From the NCBI GenBank assembly GCA_012064385.1, contig QRDG01001907.1:186001-250000 (forward strand): a stretch of DNA of 64,000 nt. Reading direction: 5' to 3'. Source of the stretch: Puccinellia tenuiflora (Eukaryota; Streptophyta; Magnoliopsida; Poales; Poaceae). A model generated the notes under the pieces. That model had not been told where the DNA came from. It ran no database searches and saw nothing but the letters and a program-made list of their open reading frames with translations. The translations under genes and the position numbers were made by a program. Below are positions 30,796-42,433 of the stretch, in pieces. Positions within the stretch are counted from its first letter, which is position 1. Each line of letters opens with the position of its first letter.

Positions 30796-32535
30796 TGATG
30801 GGTTCGTTACATAGAAAACAAAAAAATTCCTACGTAGCAAGCGGAAGAAACCCAACGATTTAGATTTATTAGATGCAAGTAGCGAAGTGGAGATCCAATC
30901 TCTTACCCTCGAAGAACGAACAAAGCCTTTTGTCGATGCAGGGGTTGGTCTGTCGATCCCCGCAACTAGACTCATCTAGTCGCGATGAGATGTATTATCT
31001 GATCCGAGAGCCAATCCGATGGAGTGCCGCATGAGCAACACCTCCGTGGTATCCACACGTACAGCTCGATGAAAACTTCCTCTCCTTGATCCCGCAAGTG
31101 AGGAGGAAGCGGCTCGTGAGATCCCAGCAGCACGACGGCGTGGTGGTGGAGATGGTGGAGGTTTTCCCGCGGACAGGGCTTCGCCAAGCCGTGTACGAGA
31201 GAGAGAGGAGGAAGGAGAGGGGTGGTGCAGCTAGGGCATGAGGTAGGTGCGCCCCAGCCCTACCCTCCTCTTTATATATGCGTGGCGGGCAGCCCTTGCC
31301 CCTCCCTCAAGCCTAGGGGCGGCGGCCAAGGGGGAAACTTACCCCCCAAGGCATCCCCTTAGGGTTTGGGGCCTTCTTCACATGTTTGGCTGCATGGGCC
31401 ATGGGGGGCTGGTGCGGCCAGCCCATATGGGCTGCTGCACGCCCCTTGGTCCATGTGGGCCATTAGGGCACGTGGGCCCCACTATGGGACCCCTCGGAAC
31501 CTTCTAGAATATTCTGATACTCTGTCGGAAAATTCCCGAACTTTTCCGAAACCCTGGAACCACTTTCCTTATATGAAACTTTATCTCCGGAACTCCTCGT
31601 GATGTCTAGGATCTCATCCGAGACTCCGAATCACCATTTGTTCATACCATCAAATATCTCATCGCAAACCCCAGCTACATCGGAGCATTAAGTGTGTGAC
31701 CCTACGGGTTCGAGAATATGCAGACATGATCCGATAAATAATCAATAGCGGGACCGGGATGCTCATATTGACTCCTACATATTCAACGAAGTTCTTTACC
31801 GATTGAACCACGATGCCGAGATATTCAATAATCTCGTATACGATTCCCTTTGTCTCATGATATATAACTTGCCCGAGATTTGATCGTCGATATCACCATA
31901 TCTAGTTTAATCTCTTTACCTGGCAAGTTCTCTTTACTCGTTCCATAATATAGGATCCCCGTGACTACCACTTAGTCACATGTTTGCAAACTTCCGGATG
32001 CTATATTACCGAGAGGGCCTAGAGATATCTTCTCCATCACATGGAGGGACAAATCCCACTCTTGATTCATGTCACCCAACAACCTACCAGCAGAGATACC
32101 TGAAAGCCATTTTTATAATCACCCAGTCACGAAGCGACGTTTGATGTCCCCAAAGCAGTCCTCCGATAAACGGGAGTGATATAATCTCATGGTATAAGGA
32201 AACTATACTTGGCATATATAAAGCATTGGCAACAAAACTGAGTGACACGATCAATTGCAAGCTTTACTATTGGGTCTGTCCATCACATCATTCTCCTAAT
32301 GAGTGACTCTGTTATCAAGTGACTATAACAAGTCCTTGGTTAGGAAACCTTAACCAACTCTTGCCTAACGAACTAGTCTAGTAGAGGCTTACTAGGGACA
32401 CTTTGTTGTTTATATTCTACACATTTATTATGTTCCCGATTAATATAATTATAGCACGGATAATAAACATTTATCATAAACATGAAATATGATAATAAAC
32501 AACTTTATTATTGCCTCTAGGGCATATTTCCAACA
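30796..32535 (-). repeat. Copia 3' LTR (1740 bp)
   Basis: On the minus strand it starts TGTTGGAAATATGCCC (at 32535) and ends CCCATCA (at 30796), giving TG...CA ends. It is the same family as the forward LTR at 29723-30795, so the two face each other as a long inverted repeat. The inner edge of the 5' LTR at 63724 reads TAATGGG where this one has TGATGGG. Confidence 0.85.
31271..31278 (-). promoter_or_regulatory. LTR TATA-like box
   Basis: The minus strand reads TATATAAA within the copia LTR, downstream of a GC-rich stretch and upstream of the LTR 3' part. This is where the U3/R promoter of this LTR type would be expected. Activity cannot be judged from sequence. Confidence 0.4.
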
Positions 32536-35500
32536 GTCTCCCACTTACACTAGAGTCAATAATCTAGTCAACATTTGTAGCAATCTCACACCCATGGCCT
32601 TTTGGTGCTGATCATGTTTTGCTCGTGGAAGAGGTTTATCAAAAAGATCTGATGCTTTAGGTCTATTTGTATCTGCATCTATACGCATCACTCATTCTCT
32701 AATGAGTACGCATAGATGGCTTTGTATATATTTGGTCAGTTTGGCGAGTCCTTAATTCCTCATCTCGAATCAATGTCACCACCATTACGAAAATGGAGCT
32801 TCATAGTACTTGCATTCTTGGAAATTCACCTAGTTCAATAAAGAACTCCTTGACTCAAAATACTCTTCTTATTTTGTTGTCAACACAATAATATACTTAG
32901 CCTTTGTTGTAGTATCTATCACAGTACCTTTTGAAACTCATTCAAAACCAGCATGGAACTTCCTTCCACCCTACTATGCCACCTTCTAACACATATCTTA
33001 ATTTGAGATAGAATTATTTGTATAGATGACAAGACCCTCAGTGTAACACTTTACAATAGTTTGTCATTTCTATACAGGAAGAATCATCCTTAGTTTTCTC
33101 TAAAATACTTAAGGATTTTCCCACTGTTGTCTAATCATCATATGAGTCATCCTGGTATATTACTTTATAACATAGGACACATCTGGTTGTGTACACATCA
33201 TGAAACATACGATTTAGAAATCTCAATTTCAATTTTGTTCATCATGTGTCAAAACACTTGAGTTTTGCTCAATCATTTTCCACGTGGCAAGAACCCCTTC
33301 TTGTTGTTTCCGTATTGACTCATTTCAATACATCATCTATGTACTTTGGCTTAACTAAATTAGGCGCCTCAATCTATCTCCATAGATATTGATCCCCAAT
33401 ATGTTATTCAGCCAAAGTCTTTTATCAATATAAAAACTTATTCATGTTAATTTAAATTACATACTTTCCAATCAACTATATGTCAACTACATAAAGTATT
33501 AGAAATATGTCTTAGCGCTCCCACTTAATTTCTTGTAACTCTACAAGCATCTTCACTGTCAATGATGGAATCAAACTCTTTTGATAACTTCATTAATGTA
33601 AAGATTCCAACTTCGTTATGCTTATTTCAACCTTTGAAATTTGCATACCTTTCGAGCAACTTTTGTATTTTACAAAACTCTTGAACCGTGTCGGATACAC
33701 GTCCTTGATCAAACTTCCTTTAGAGGAATTTCGTTTTGTTGTTCAGCCGCATATCAAAATATGTAACTTTTGCTAGAACTATCCGCAAAGACTAAAGCAC
33801 CGTTACGGAAGATCAAAATCTTTTCGTAGTCAACTCTTTGAACTTTGTCATAAACATCTTTTCGACAAATCGAACTTTCAATGGACCTGAACATCCATGT
33901 CTTGTGGATATAATATTTATAGCCAATCTACGAAGTAAGGGCCCATCATCTGCTTACTTTATAATTTGTAAGTCCTTTGTTGTCAACACAACACTTCATC
34001 CTCAAACCACAAGTTGGTCTGGGTACAATGTTTTTAACGACCTACGTGGTTCAGTTTGCAAACTCTTTTCGATGTTTCTACATCACATGTAGCGTCTTCC
34101 ATTTAGTCAAACTAGGAAACTCCAGAACAACTTCCGGTATTGCGCTACTCTTGACATAATGACTATAATTCTCTAATCTCGTCGAGTTACACTGTCCTCG
34201 CACTCACCTATTTCGCAAGAATCACTTTCTTGAGAAACCACCTTCCCGACAAACACTTTTGTCCAAGGTTTGGTGACAGGAGAAATACCCAACAGTCTTG
34301 GGTTAACCTTATAAACACGTTTTTATCCAATTTGGTTGTAAACACTTTACACATGCTATGCATACCAAAATTTTGAGAAAAGACAATTTCGGGTCACTAC
34401 CCAAACCAAGGTGTCAATCACAACGGATCATGATGGTGCTCTTTTAAGTGTAAAGCGGTAGTCTCGAATGCATAAATTACAAAATATAATGACATTTTAT
34501 TTAACTTACCATGTCCAACAGGGTTTGATTATGTCTCCTGAACATTCCACACTCCTGTGGGGTTTTTCGGGAACATAAGTTGTGGAACAATTCTGCAACT
34601 CCTCAGATGTTTTTGCTAAACTCGTAACTCAAAAATTTATTCTTTATGATCCAATCATAAATACTTGATTTTCTTGTTACGACGTTTTCACTTCATACCA
34701 ATGATACTTTGAACTAATTCAAAGTACCAGATCTCGTTTCCTTTTAAATAGACATGCTCATATATCCACTTAAAAAACGGTGGTGTGAAGGAAAATTAAT
34801 CCATCACACACGGCTACACATAATAGACCATATACATCAATATGTATAATCTCCACTAAATTAGTCGTCCATTCAACTTTGGCCTATGAACGGTGTTTTA
34901 GTCATCTTTTGGAAAAGGTCTCACAAGCATCAATTTATTCGAAATAAAATTAACTCCAAAAATCCATCAACATGGAGTTCCTTCATGTTTTTCCTTTCCA
35001 ATATGAACTAAAAGGTGGTGTCACAATTTAAGTGAAATTCTTTAATTTTTCGACTAGTGACGTTTAGCATTTATAGATGTTCTCCAACGAGATTTATATT
35101 AACTCATCCATCAATTATGGAACATGGTCATAGTTTGAATAACTATTTATTCTCACAAACAACCGGAACAAAATAACAATTTATTAAGTTCTTAAAATAA
35201 ATCTTGAAGTTTTGGTTGGATGCCACGATGAACAAAATAACACTTTATTTCCATTCTTGTCATGCATTGTCACCATATCTTCTACTAGTTCTTTTAGGCC
35301 ATTATATTTCTTGTATTGTATTTGTATGGCAAATCATACTGTCCAATCCGGTATCCAAAATACCCAAGGAATACATAGTTAACTAGTAAACCACATCTAT
35401 AACTTGTATATCATTTATATGCATCTGAGCTAAAATTTTCACTCTTTTATTTTTCTGCCATATATTTTTGTAATTCTTATTTTCAGTATTTCCTATAGAA

Positions 35501-36164
35501 GAATCATTCAACATCAAACAATGCTAATCTAACTAGCACATGCTCATTAGCGTGCTAGTCACATACTATCACCTTTGGAGTCATATGTTGAAGTTGATTG
35601 CTTTATTTAATATCACCATATCTTTAGCATTCTTCCCAATTCCACTCTTAGCTATCTCCAAGTATAGTAAACGATTTTTACCACATACTTTTAATCCATC
35701 CCATCATAACAACTTTGTGATGAAGCTACTGTAGCTCGAAGGAAGGAATTCAGAGAACAATTTTAGTGTCTACAATCCTCGCATATATTCAAGCAATATA
35801 TAAGCACATATTGTCATGCTAAATTTTACTCTGTCATGTTGCCACAAACAAGGTTTCAGATATCAATATATCTTTCACTCCTTGCTTGTAACTGAAAACA
35901 ATCCTTTTCAGCTCCCGGATTACCTTGACTCTCAAAACATTCTTTTAAGATCCGGTATTATGGAAACAAGCATGACATCAGATACTAAATCAGAATTATT
36001 GCTCTTTAGATCAATCAACTATTAGTCATATGGAGCTAGGTTGGTTTTACCGAAAAAAATTGCAATAGGACTCAAATTTAAATTTCACTAACACAGTAAC
36101 AATCATAATTGGTTTGCCAGATCATAATAGTTTTATCTCAATTAACTTTCTAAGTGTAAGGTAG
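32536..36164 (-). other. Degenerate copia internal region
   Basis: Starts at the polypurine tract (32536) and continues as AT-rich DNA with many stops on both strands. Its start (TCTCCCACTTACACTAGAG) and general character fit the 3' internal part of BARE/Angela-type elements, but no pol motif is readable. Short ORFs here are not supported as genes. It is interrupted by the gypsy element at 36165. Confidence 0.5.
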
Positions 36165-36673
36165 TGTCGTGGTATTGTCAAACCTAGCCGCGGCAGGGGT
36201 GCCATCGAGCTAGGTAGAGAGAGGGGTTTTGGAGACGTGGGGTATTCTAGCGACGAGATGACAAAGGTTTTACCCAACTTTGGATCTCGCAACAGTGGCG
36301 AAACCCTACGTGCTGCTATAATTCACTATAAGGCAATATGCACCAATTACAATGAAGGGAGTGTTAGAGCTTGCCCTGAGGCGTCCTTTAGGCCGGCTTA
36401 TAAAGGCGTCCGGACCTAGGGCTTACAGGAAAAAACCTAACCGACTAAGTCACAGAGTTCTACTCTAATCCGGCTTGTGCTCCGCCTTGTGGGCTAAGTC
36501 ATCCTTAGTGCGGGCCGGCTTCTGGAACCTTCCCTTAGCCGGATGGGCCTCCTGCGCTTCACCGTACCGGGCCGCCCGGTAAGCCGAAATTCAGCTTACC
36601 ACCACTATGGGCCACCCTGGTACGCTGGCTTTAGTCTCCTTCATAAGGGTACATGTTCGGCATAACCCCAACA
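36165..36673 (-). repeat. Gypsy (Tat) 3' LTR
   Basis: 509 bp, TGTCGTGGTATTG...CCCCAACA as read on the plus strand. It pairs with 47499-48005. The neighbouring GTAGCCCCCGG is the polypurine tract in reverse, which makes this the 3' LTR. Confidence 0.92.
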
Positions 36674-37063
36674 GTAGCCCCCGGAAAGCTTCAAGTACTT
36701 CAACGACTGGCTTCAATCTTCCGGCAATGTGTTCTCCGGGAAACTCTTCAGCCGTTATCAGTCTTGGAGCATTCCCAGAAAAACCTGCAATCATGCCGAA
36801 CAGATTTTTGCCGACTTCGGTGTGCCGGCTCTCTGTGCCGAAAAGCACTTGAATGCGTATTGACACGCGTCCGGCGATTTGACGGATGTGTCAGACCCGG
36901 CAGAGTGAGTGGAGTGGCATCTTTGAATGTAGGGGCTAGTTTTCGTTTTTCTCGCGCTGGAACCGAGGCGTCGGAGGGAAGGAAAACGTCTCCAACGGCT
37001 TGATCCCGTGACGCATGGCGAAAACCTCGGCTCTGGACCGTTGCACGTATCTCGGCGCTTGGC

Positions 37064-37071
37064 TATAAATA
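37064..37071 (+). promoter_or_regulatory. TATA box of the retroelement's opposite-strand gene
   Basis: TATAAATA in the context GGCTATAAATACCGG, about 100 bp before the first ATG of the plus-strand gene (37170) and about 390 bp inside the 3' LTR border. It suggests that the extra gene has its own promoter, independent of the LTRs. Confidence 0.55.
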
Positions 37072-37169
37072 CCGGTCGCCTCGCCTTCGTCGCGGCCACT
37101 GCACCATTCGCAACCCTAGCGTTCATCTCCTCCAAATCTCATCTCTCTCGAGCTCTTCTCTCCTCTGCC

Positions 37170-40100
37170 ATGGCATCCAGCACTCCTAGATCCCCTGTGG
37201 TCGACGCCACTCCTCTCGATTCGGCGCTGTCGGTGGGTGGCTTGGCCTTCGGCGCCGCGGCCGCCGGCTCCGCTCCATCTGCCACTCCTGTTGCTTCTTC
37301 CCCCGCTCCGGCAGCCCCCTCCGCCGCAGTCTCTGGGCGTGACGAAGTTGCCCTAGCCAGAGCTGCAGCCGAAGCTGCAGCTACGGTTGCTTCGGCTTCG
37401 TAGCCGCCGCTGATATGGGATATGGCCGAAGAGGCCTGGGCCACTGAAGAAGAAGAAGAGGAGGAAGCCGGCGACAACGAAGGCGCCGCCAACAACCCGA
37501 CCCACAACTGGGGTTGCTCGGTGGTGGATGATGTCGAGCTGATGGGAATGATGGCCGATGGGGCCATTCTTCCGTCTTCAGAGTCGGCGCCGACTTGGCG
37601 ATCCGCCTTTGGTGACCCTTCTCCTACTCCAATCAAGGATGAACGGGTACTTCTTTCTTCTCATGTTGTTAGGGGGTTCTCTCTGCCGCCCTCGGCTTTC
37701 TTGATCGAAATCCTGGACCATTATGGTCTCCAGCTTCATAACATCACCCCCAATAGCCTCCTCTACATATCCGGCTTCGTAGCGCTGTTCGAAGGCTATT
37801 TAGGATTAGCTCCTAGGTTAGACTTTTTTCAGTACTGCTTCGGAGTCAAGAGGCAAACAGTTCAGAAAGAACTGCTGGTTGCGGGCTCCATCAGCTTCAA
37901 TTGCTACCGGGACATAGATTGGTACCCTCAGGTGCCAATCGTGGATTCGGCTAAGGGGTGGGCGTCCACCTTCTTCTATTGCAAGGATGTAGCGCCTCCA
38001 AACAGGCTGCAGGGTCTTGCTCCTTTTGAAGATAGGGCCGCAACAGAACTCCCTTCGTGGAAGAAGAAGCCGGCAGCAAGAATGCCGGCGGAGCTTGCCG
38101 CCATCAAGGCCAGGATCACAGAGCTGACCTCCGGCACCCCTCCCTAACCGGGGAGGACACAATAATTTGCTGGATGAAGAGACGGATCCAGCCCCTCCAA
38201 CATCGTGCTCGGCTTTTATGCGACTACACGGGCGACTCTGATCCCATGCGGATCAGTAAAAAGGATCTGGAGCAAGGCCTCTTTGAGGCTCACTTCAACA
38301 AGTTATCAAAGCCCGGCCTGGCGAAGGCCGGCAATATGAAGAATCGCTGCCGATGTATACGGCATCCAACCCTCCCCCAAAGGTACATTGTCGAACCAAA
38401 GTTCAATTCTTTGAAGGATTCGATTTTGCCTTTAACAGACTAACATGCAATATGTCAGATTCCCGGAGTTTCCACCGCTCGTCCTGCTGGCAAACCATCG
38501 TCCAGCAAGGCGCCCACGCGACCCATCTCCTTTTCTTCGGCTACTGCAGAAAGCCGAAAGAGGAAAAGCCAGTCTACCACGATTGGCATTAAGTCATCCA
38601 AGGATTACGACGCTCTTGCCTGGGCTCAACATCTCCAGCAAGAAGTAAGTCGGCTTAACACGTCTCTTATTTGTTCTTGCAATTTTGCCGGATCTTTGCA
38701 TACTTACCCTTTAGCATTGCAGGATAAAGAAAGGCGCAACCCTAAAGCAAAAGGTATGCGCCACGCGCAAGAAGGCCTCTCCAGCCGTTCCTCCCCCAAC
38801 TCCTTCGGCTTCAAAGCCAACTCCAGTGGAGGAGAGCTCCCCCCGAACCATGGTGGCAGGTCCAATTCTCGGGAGAGCCGGGATTATACCTCCCACCCAA
38901 TGGACGGAGATGACGGGGAAGACGGCTGAAACTTCTCCACCAAGGGCTGAAGCTCCGGCTAATGATGCCCCAACCTTTCCTCGGATTAAAGCGGAGGCCT
39001 TCGATGACGAGGGGCGCATCAAGCCGGAGTTTATGAGCCGGTTCATGCATGCACCTCGGTTTCCCCGGAAGAAAGGAACAACTGTCCGGGACGATGAGCC
39101 GGACCAAACCAAGGCCTATGACACCTTTGATGTCATAGAGATCCTTGAAGATCAGCAAAATTACTTTGCTGAAAGCTTTGAAGCCGGCATGACGCTTCTC
39201 CGTGAACACTACCAGGTAAATGACTTCCCAGTAGCCCCCGAGCACTATGCCGGGTTAAGTTTTACAAACTAGCCGACATAGTGGTCCGAGATGATGCGTA
39301 TGCATATGTTTAGCCCCCTAGCAATGAAATGCCATCCTGTAGCCAGTCTTGCTCTTCAATATAGCTTTAGGCTTTTAGCACCTCCTTACGCAGATCCATC
39401 GCAAAATTGGTGCTGAAACGATAAACTTTTTGGGTGTGCGAAATCAGGAGATGCGCCTGCTAAAAACAGAGCTGGCAAACAAGGACGCCATCATCGCCGG
39501 CTTCGAGGCGGATCGCGTTCAGTACCAAGGTACGAATGCCGAAAACTTAACTTTGTATAACGGTTATTTTTATACTGCTGACATTTTTTCTTGTAGATGC
39601 CATTATAAAAGCCAAGGAGCTTGCCGAGAGCGCCGGCATTTTCGACCGGCTCCGCGACAGAAGCATTGAGCTAAAAAAGCTTAACCAATCAATGTCGACG
39701 GAGCTAGAGACAGCCAGGAAGAGCCTTGCGCAAGCCGAAGAAATCCTAGAGACGGAGAGGCAGAATCACAAAGATGCCTTTCGTGAAGTCCAGGACCGGC
39801 TTGAGAAGCGCCTCGATGAATCGGTGGCAATCGACAATCAGCTTTTGAGTAAGTTACTTAAAACCTCAAATTCACTACTTTCTGTCTTAGCCATTCTATA
39901 ACATGAACTTCGCCTTTTACAGCTTCGGTGGGTTATGGCCATGAACTGACAGCGGAAAACCGGCTTGACCAGATTTTGGAAGTGGGGGAGCTCCTCCCGA
40001 ATATCATTTCTTCGGGAAAGAAGCTTGCCGAGAAATTCTTTCCCGGCAACCCCGAGCCACTGACGGACCTTGGAAGCTTGGCAACTGAACTGGACGATGC

Positions 40101-40407
40101 AGCGTCGGCCTTTGACGATCGGCTTCGATCCAGCGCTCGTGGAGGTGCCAAGACGGCTTTGGGCCTAATGATGGCACACTACCCAGAGGCGGAGGCTTGG
40201 CGTGTAGCATCCGGCTTTCCCCTTGAGAAAGAGGATGGCTCTCCGCTGGACACCCAAGACCGGAAGAAAATTTTGCACTCCATCTCCGGTTATGCCAGCA
40301 AAATCGCCAACATGGTTTCCCTTACCACATTCTTCAAGGAGGTGCCGTGCCCGCCAACTCCCACCCAATCTGACGTTGAGGGTGAAGAAGCGGACAAATC
40401 TGCATGA
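37170..40407 (+). pseudogene. Opposite-strand extra ORF of Tat element (Transposase_28-like)
   Basis: Read from the ATG at 37170 (MASSTPRSP), in frame through a TAG at 37401-37403 into the long stretch 37422-38147. That stretch has an acidic leader, then SLPPSAFLIEILDHYGLQLHNI, FVALFEGYLGL and FFQYCFGVKRQ, the plant 'putative gypsy-type transposon' domain (PF04195, Transposase_28). Near 38143 a frameshift leads to 38150-38381. Likely later exons, with GT/AG borders, follow at about 38456-38644, 38723-39214, 39392-39529, 39597-39848 and 39922-40407. The end encodes a coiled-coil region (LETARKSLAQAEEILETERQ) and stops at 40405-40407. It lies tail to tail with pol (stop at 40942). The role of such ORFs in Tat elements is unknown. 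This copy is broken by at least one stop and one frameshift. Confidence 0.75.
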
Positions 40408-42433
40408 GCCGAACTTGCTCCTTGAGCCGGCCATCCCTGAAAATGTAATTTGCACGATGTAAAGCCGTCAAACAATTTATATGTTTAGAAACAACTAAGT
40501 CTTTTGCTGTATGTAATCAGCTTTTTTATTTGCACAATTTGCAATTTTTATGCCTCAGTTTATTCTGGCATTAACACCTTAGCCTTTAAGCGCCGGCAAA
40601 CCTATTGCGAAGCAAACCTGCTGAGTAACAGGGTACACGATGACCAAACTGTTTAGACCCAGAACAAGTGCCGCCTTTCGGTGCTGAAAACGCTTTGAAG
40701 CAACCCGGCACAAAAAGCTAGCAGACAAACATTAATTTGGCAAAACATTGTTTTTTCATCACCTTAAGGCGGATTCAATATGAAAGACAGTTTACCAACA
40801 AGCAACACAGGCAATTTCGGGTAAATAGATGACAACAATAAGATCATTGGGAAATAAAAGATAGTACAGATTCTCGAATTTCACACGAGAGAAGCCAATT
40901 TTTATTTCATGATCACATTGACATGGTTACAATAGAATTTGCTAAGTGTAAAAGGGACGTAGCTGAGCGATATTCCACGGTCGTTTCGTCTCATCTAAGT
41001 TGTCATCTACATGCCTTTTCCTCTTACGACCTTTCTTCCTGGGATCTTTCTTTGAATCCCTTAAGTCGAGGAGATAATATGACCCATTTTTCAAAACTTT
41101 GCTGATAACGAAAGGTCCTTCCCATGGAGGGGATAATTTGTGCTGCCGGCTTTGCACAAGCCGAAGCACTAAGTCGCCTTCTCGAAAAGATCGATTCCGC
41201 ACTCTACGGCTTTGATAGTGACGTAGACTTGCTGGTAGATGGTGGATCATCGAAGAGCCAGCTCTCTTTCTTCTTCGAGGATGTCTAAGCCGTCTTGACT
41301 GTGCTTCTTCTGCGTCTTCTTCGACGTAGGATGTGACTTGTGGCGAATCGTGGATCATGTCGGTTGTGGGAGTACCGCTTCTGCACCATAAACCAGGAAG
41401 AAAGGGGTGAAGCCGGTCGATCTATTTGTGGTAGTACGAATACTCTATAAGACCGCTGGCAATTCATCAACCCAAGCGCCGGCTGCTCGATGCAATGGGG
41501 TTTCAAGCCTCGGCTTAATACCTTGCAGAATAATGCCGTTAGTGAGCTCTACCTGTCCATTGGATTGCGGGTGTGCCACTGATGCTACGTCGAGCCGGAT
41601 TTTTGATCGGCTGCAAAACTTTGATAGCTCACCGACGGCAAAGTTTGTGCCATTGTCAGTGATAATGCTATGCGGTATGCCGAATCGAGTTGTTATCTCG
41701 ATGATGAACTTTGTAGCTATAGCTCCGTCGAGTTTCTTGATGGGCTTTGCCTCCACCCACTTTGTGAATTTGTCGACCGCTACTAGCAGATGAGTTAAGC
41801 CTCCTCTTGACGTTTTGAAAGGTCCCACCATGTCGAGCCCCCAGACCACGAATAACCAAGTTATAGGGATCGTCTGAATCTCCTGAGCCGGCAAATGAAC
41901 CTGCTTTGCGTAGCGTTGACATCCTTCACACGTCTTGACGATGTTGATAGCATCCTCCTTAGCCGCTAGCCAGAAGAATCCGTGCCGAAATGCCTTAGCG
42001 ACCAACGCCTTTGCCGCCACGTGATGCCCACATTCGCCGGAGTGGATTTCCTCAAGGATTTGCCACCCTTCTTCTGGAGATACGCATCTTTGGAAGATGC
42101 CGGATGTGCTCCGTTTGTAAAGTTGTCCGTCAATAATCGTGTACGCCTTTGCTCGGCGCTCAATTTGACGGCTCAACACCTCGTCGTCCTTGGGCAGTTT
42201 CTTATTAATCAGGAAATCAATGTAGGGTGTGGTCCAATCTGGGGTTACCAAGCATACATGAACTGATTCTGTCGACAAGGGATAGTCTTCGCCGCCTTTG
42301 ATGGACGGCTTATGTAGATGATGGAGAAATACGTCTAGGGGCAATGCTTTTTGCCTGGAGCCTATTCTGGCCAAGGCGTCAGCAGCTTCATTGTCATCTC
42401 GGGAAATATGTCGGACCTCTAAGCCGGCAAAGC

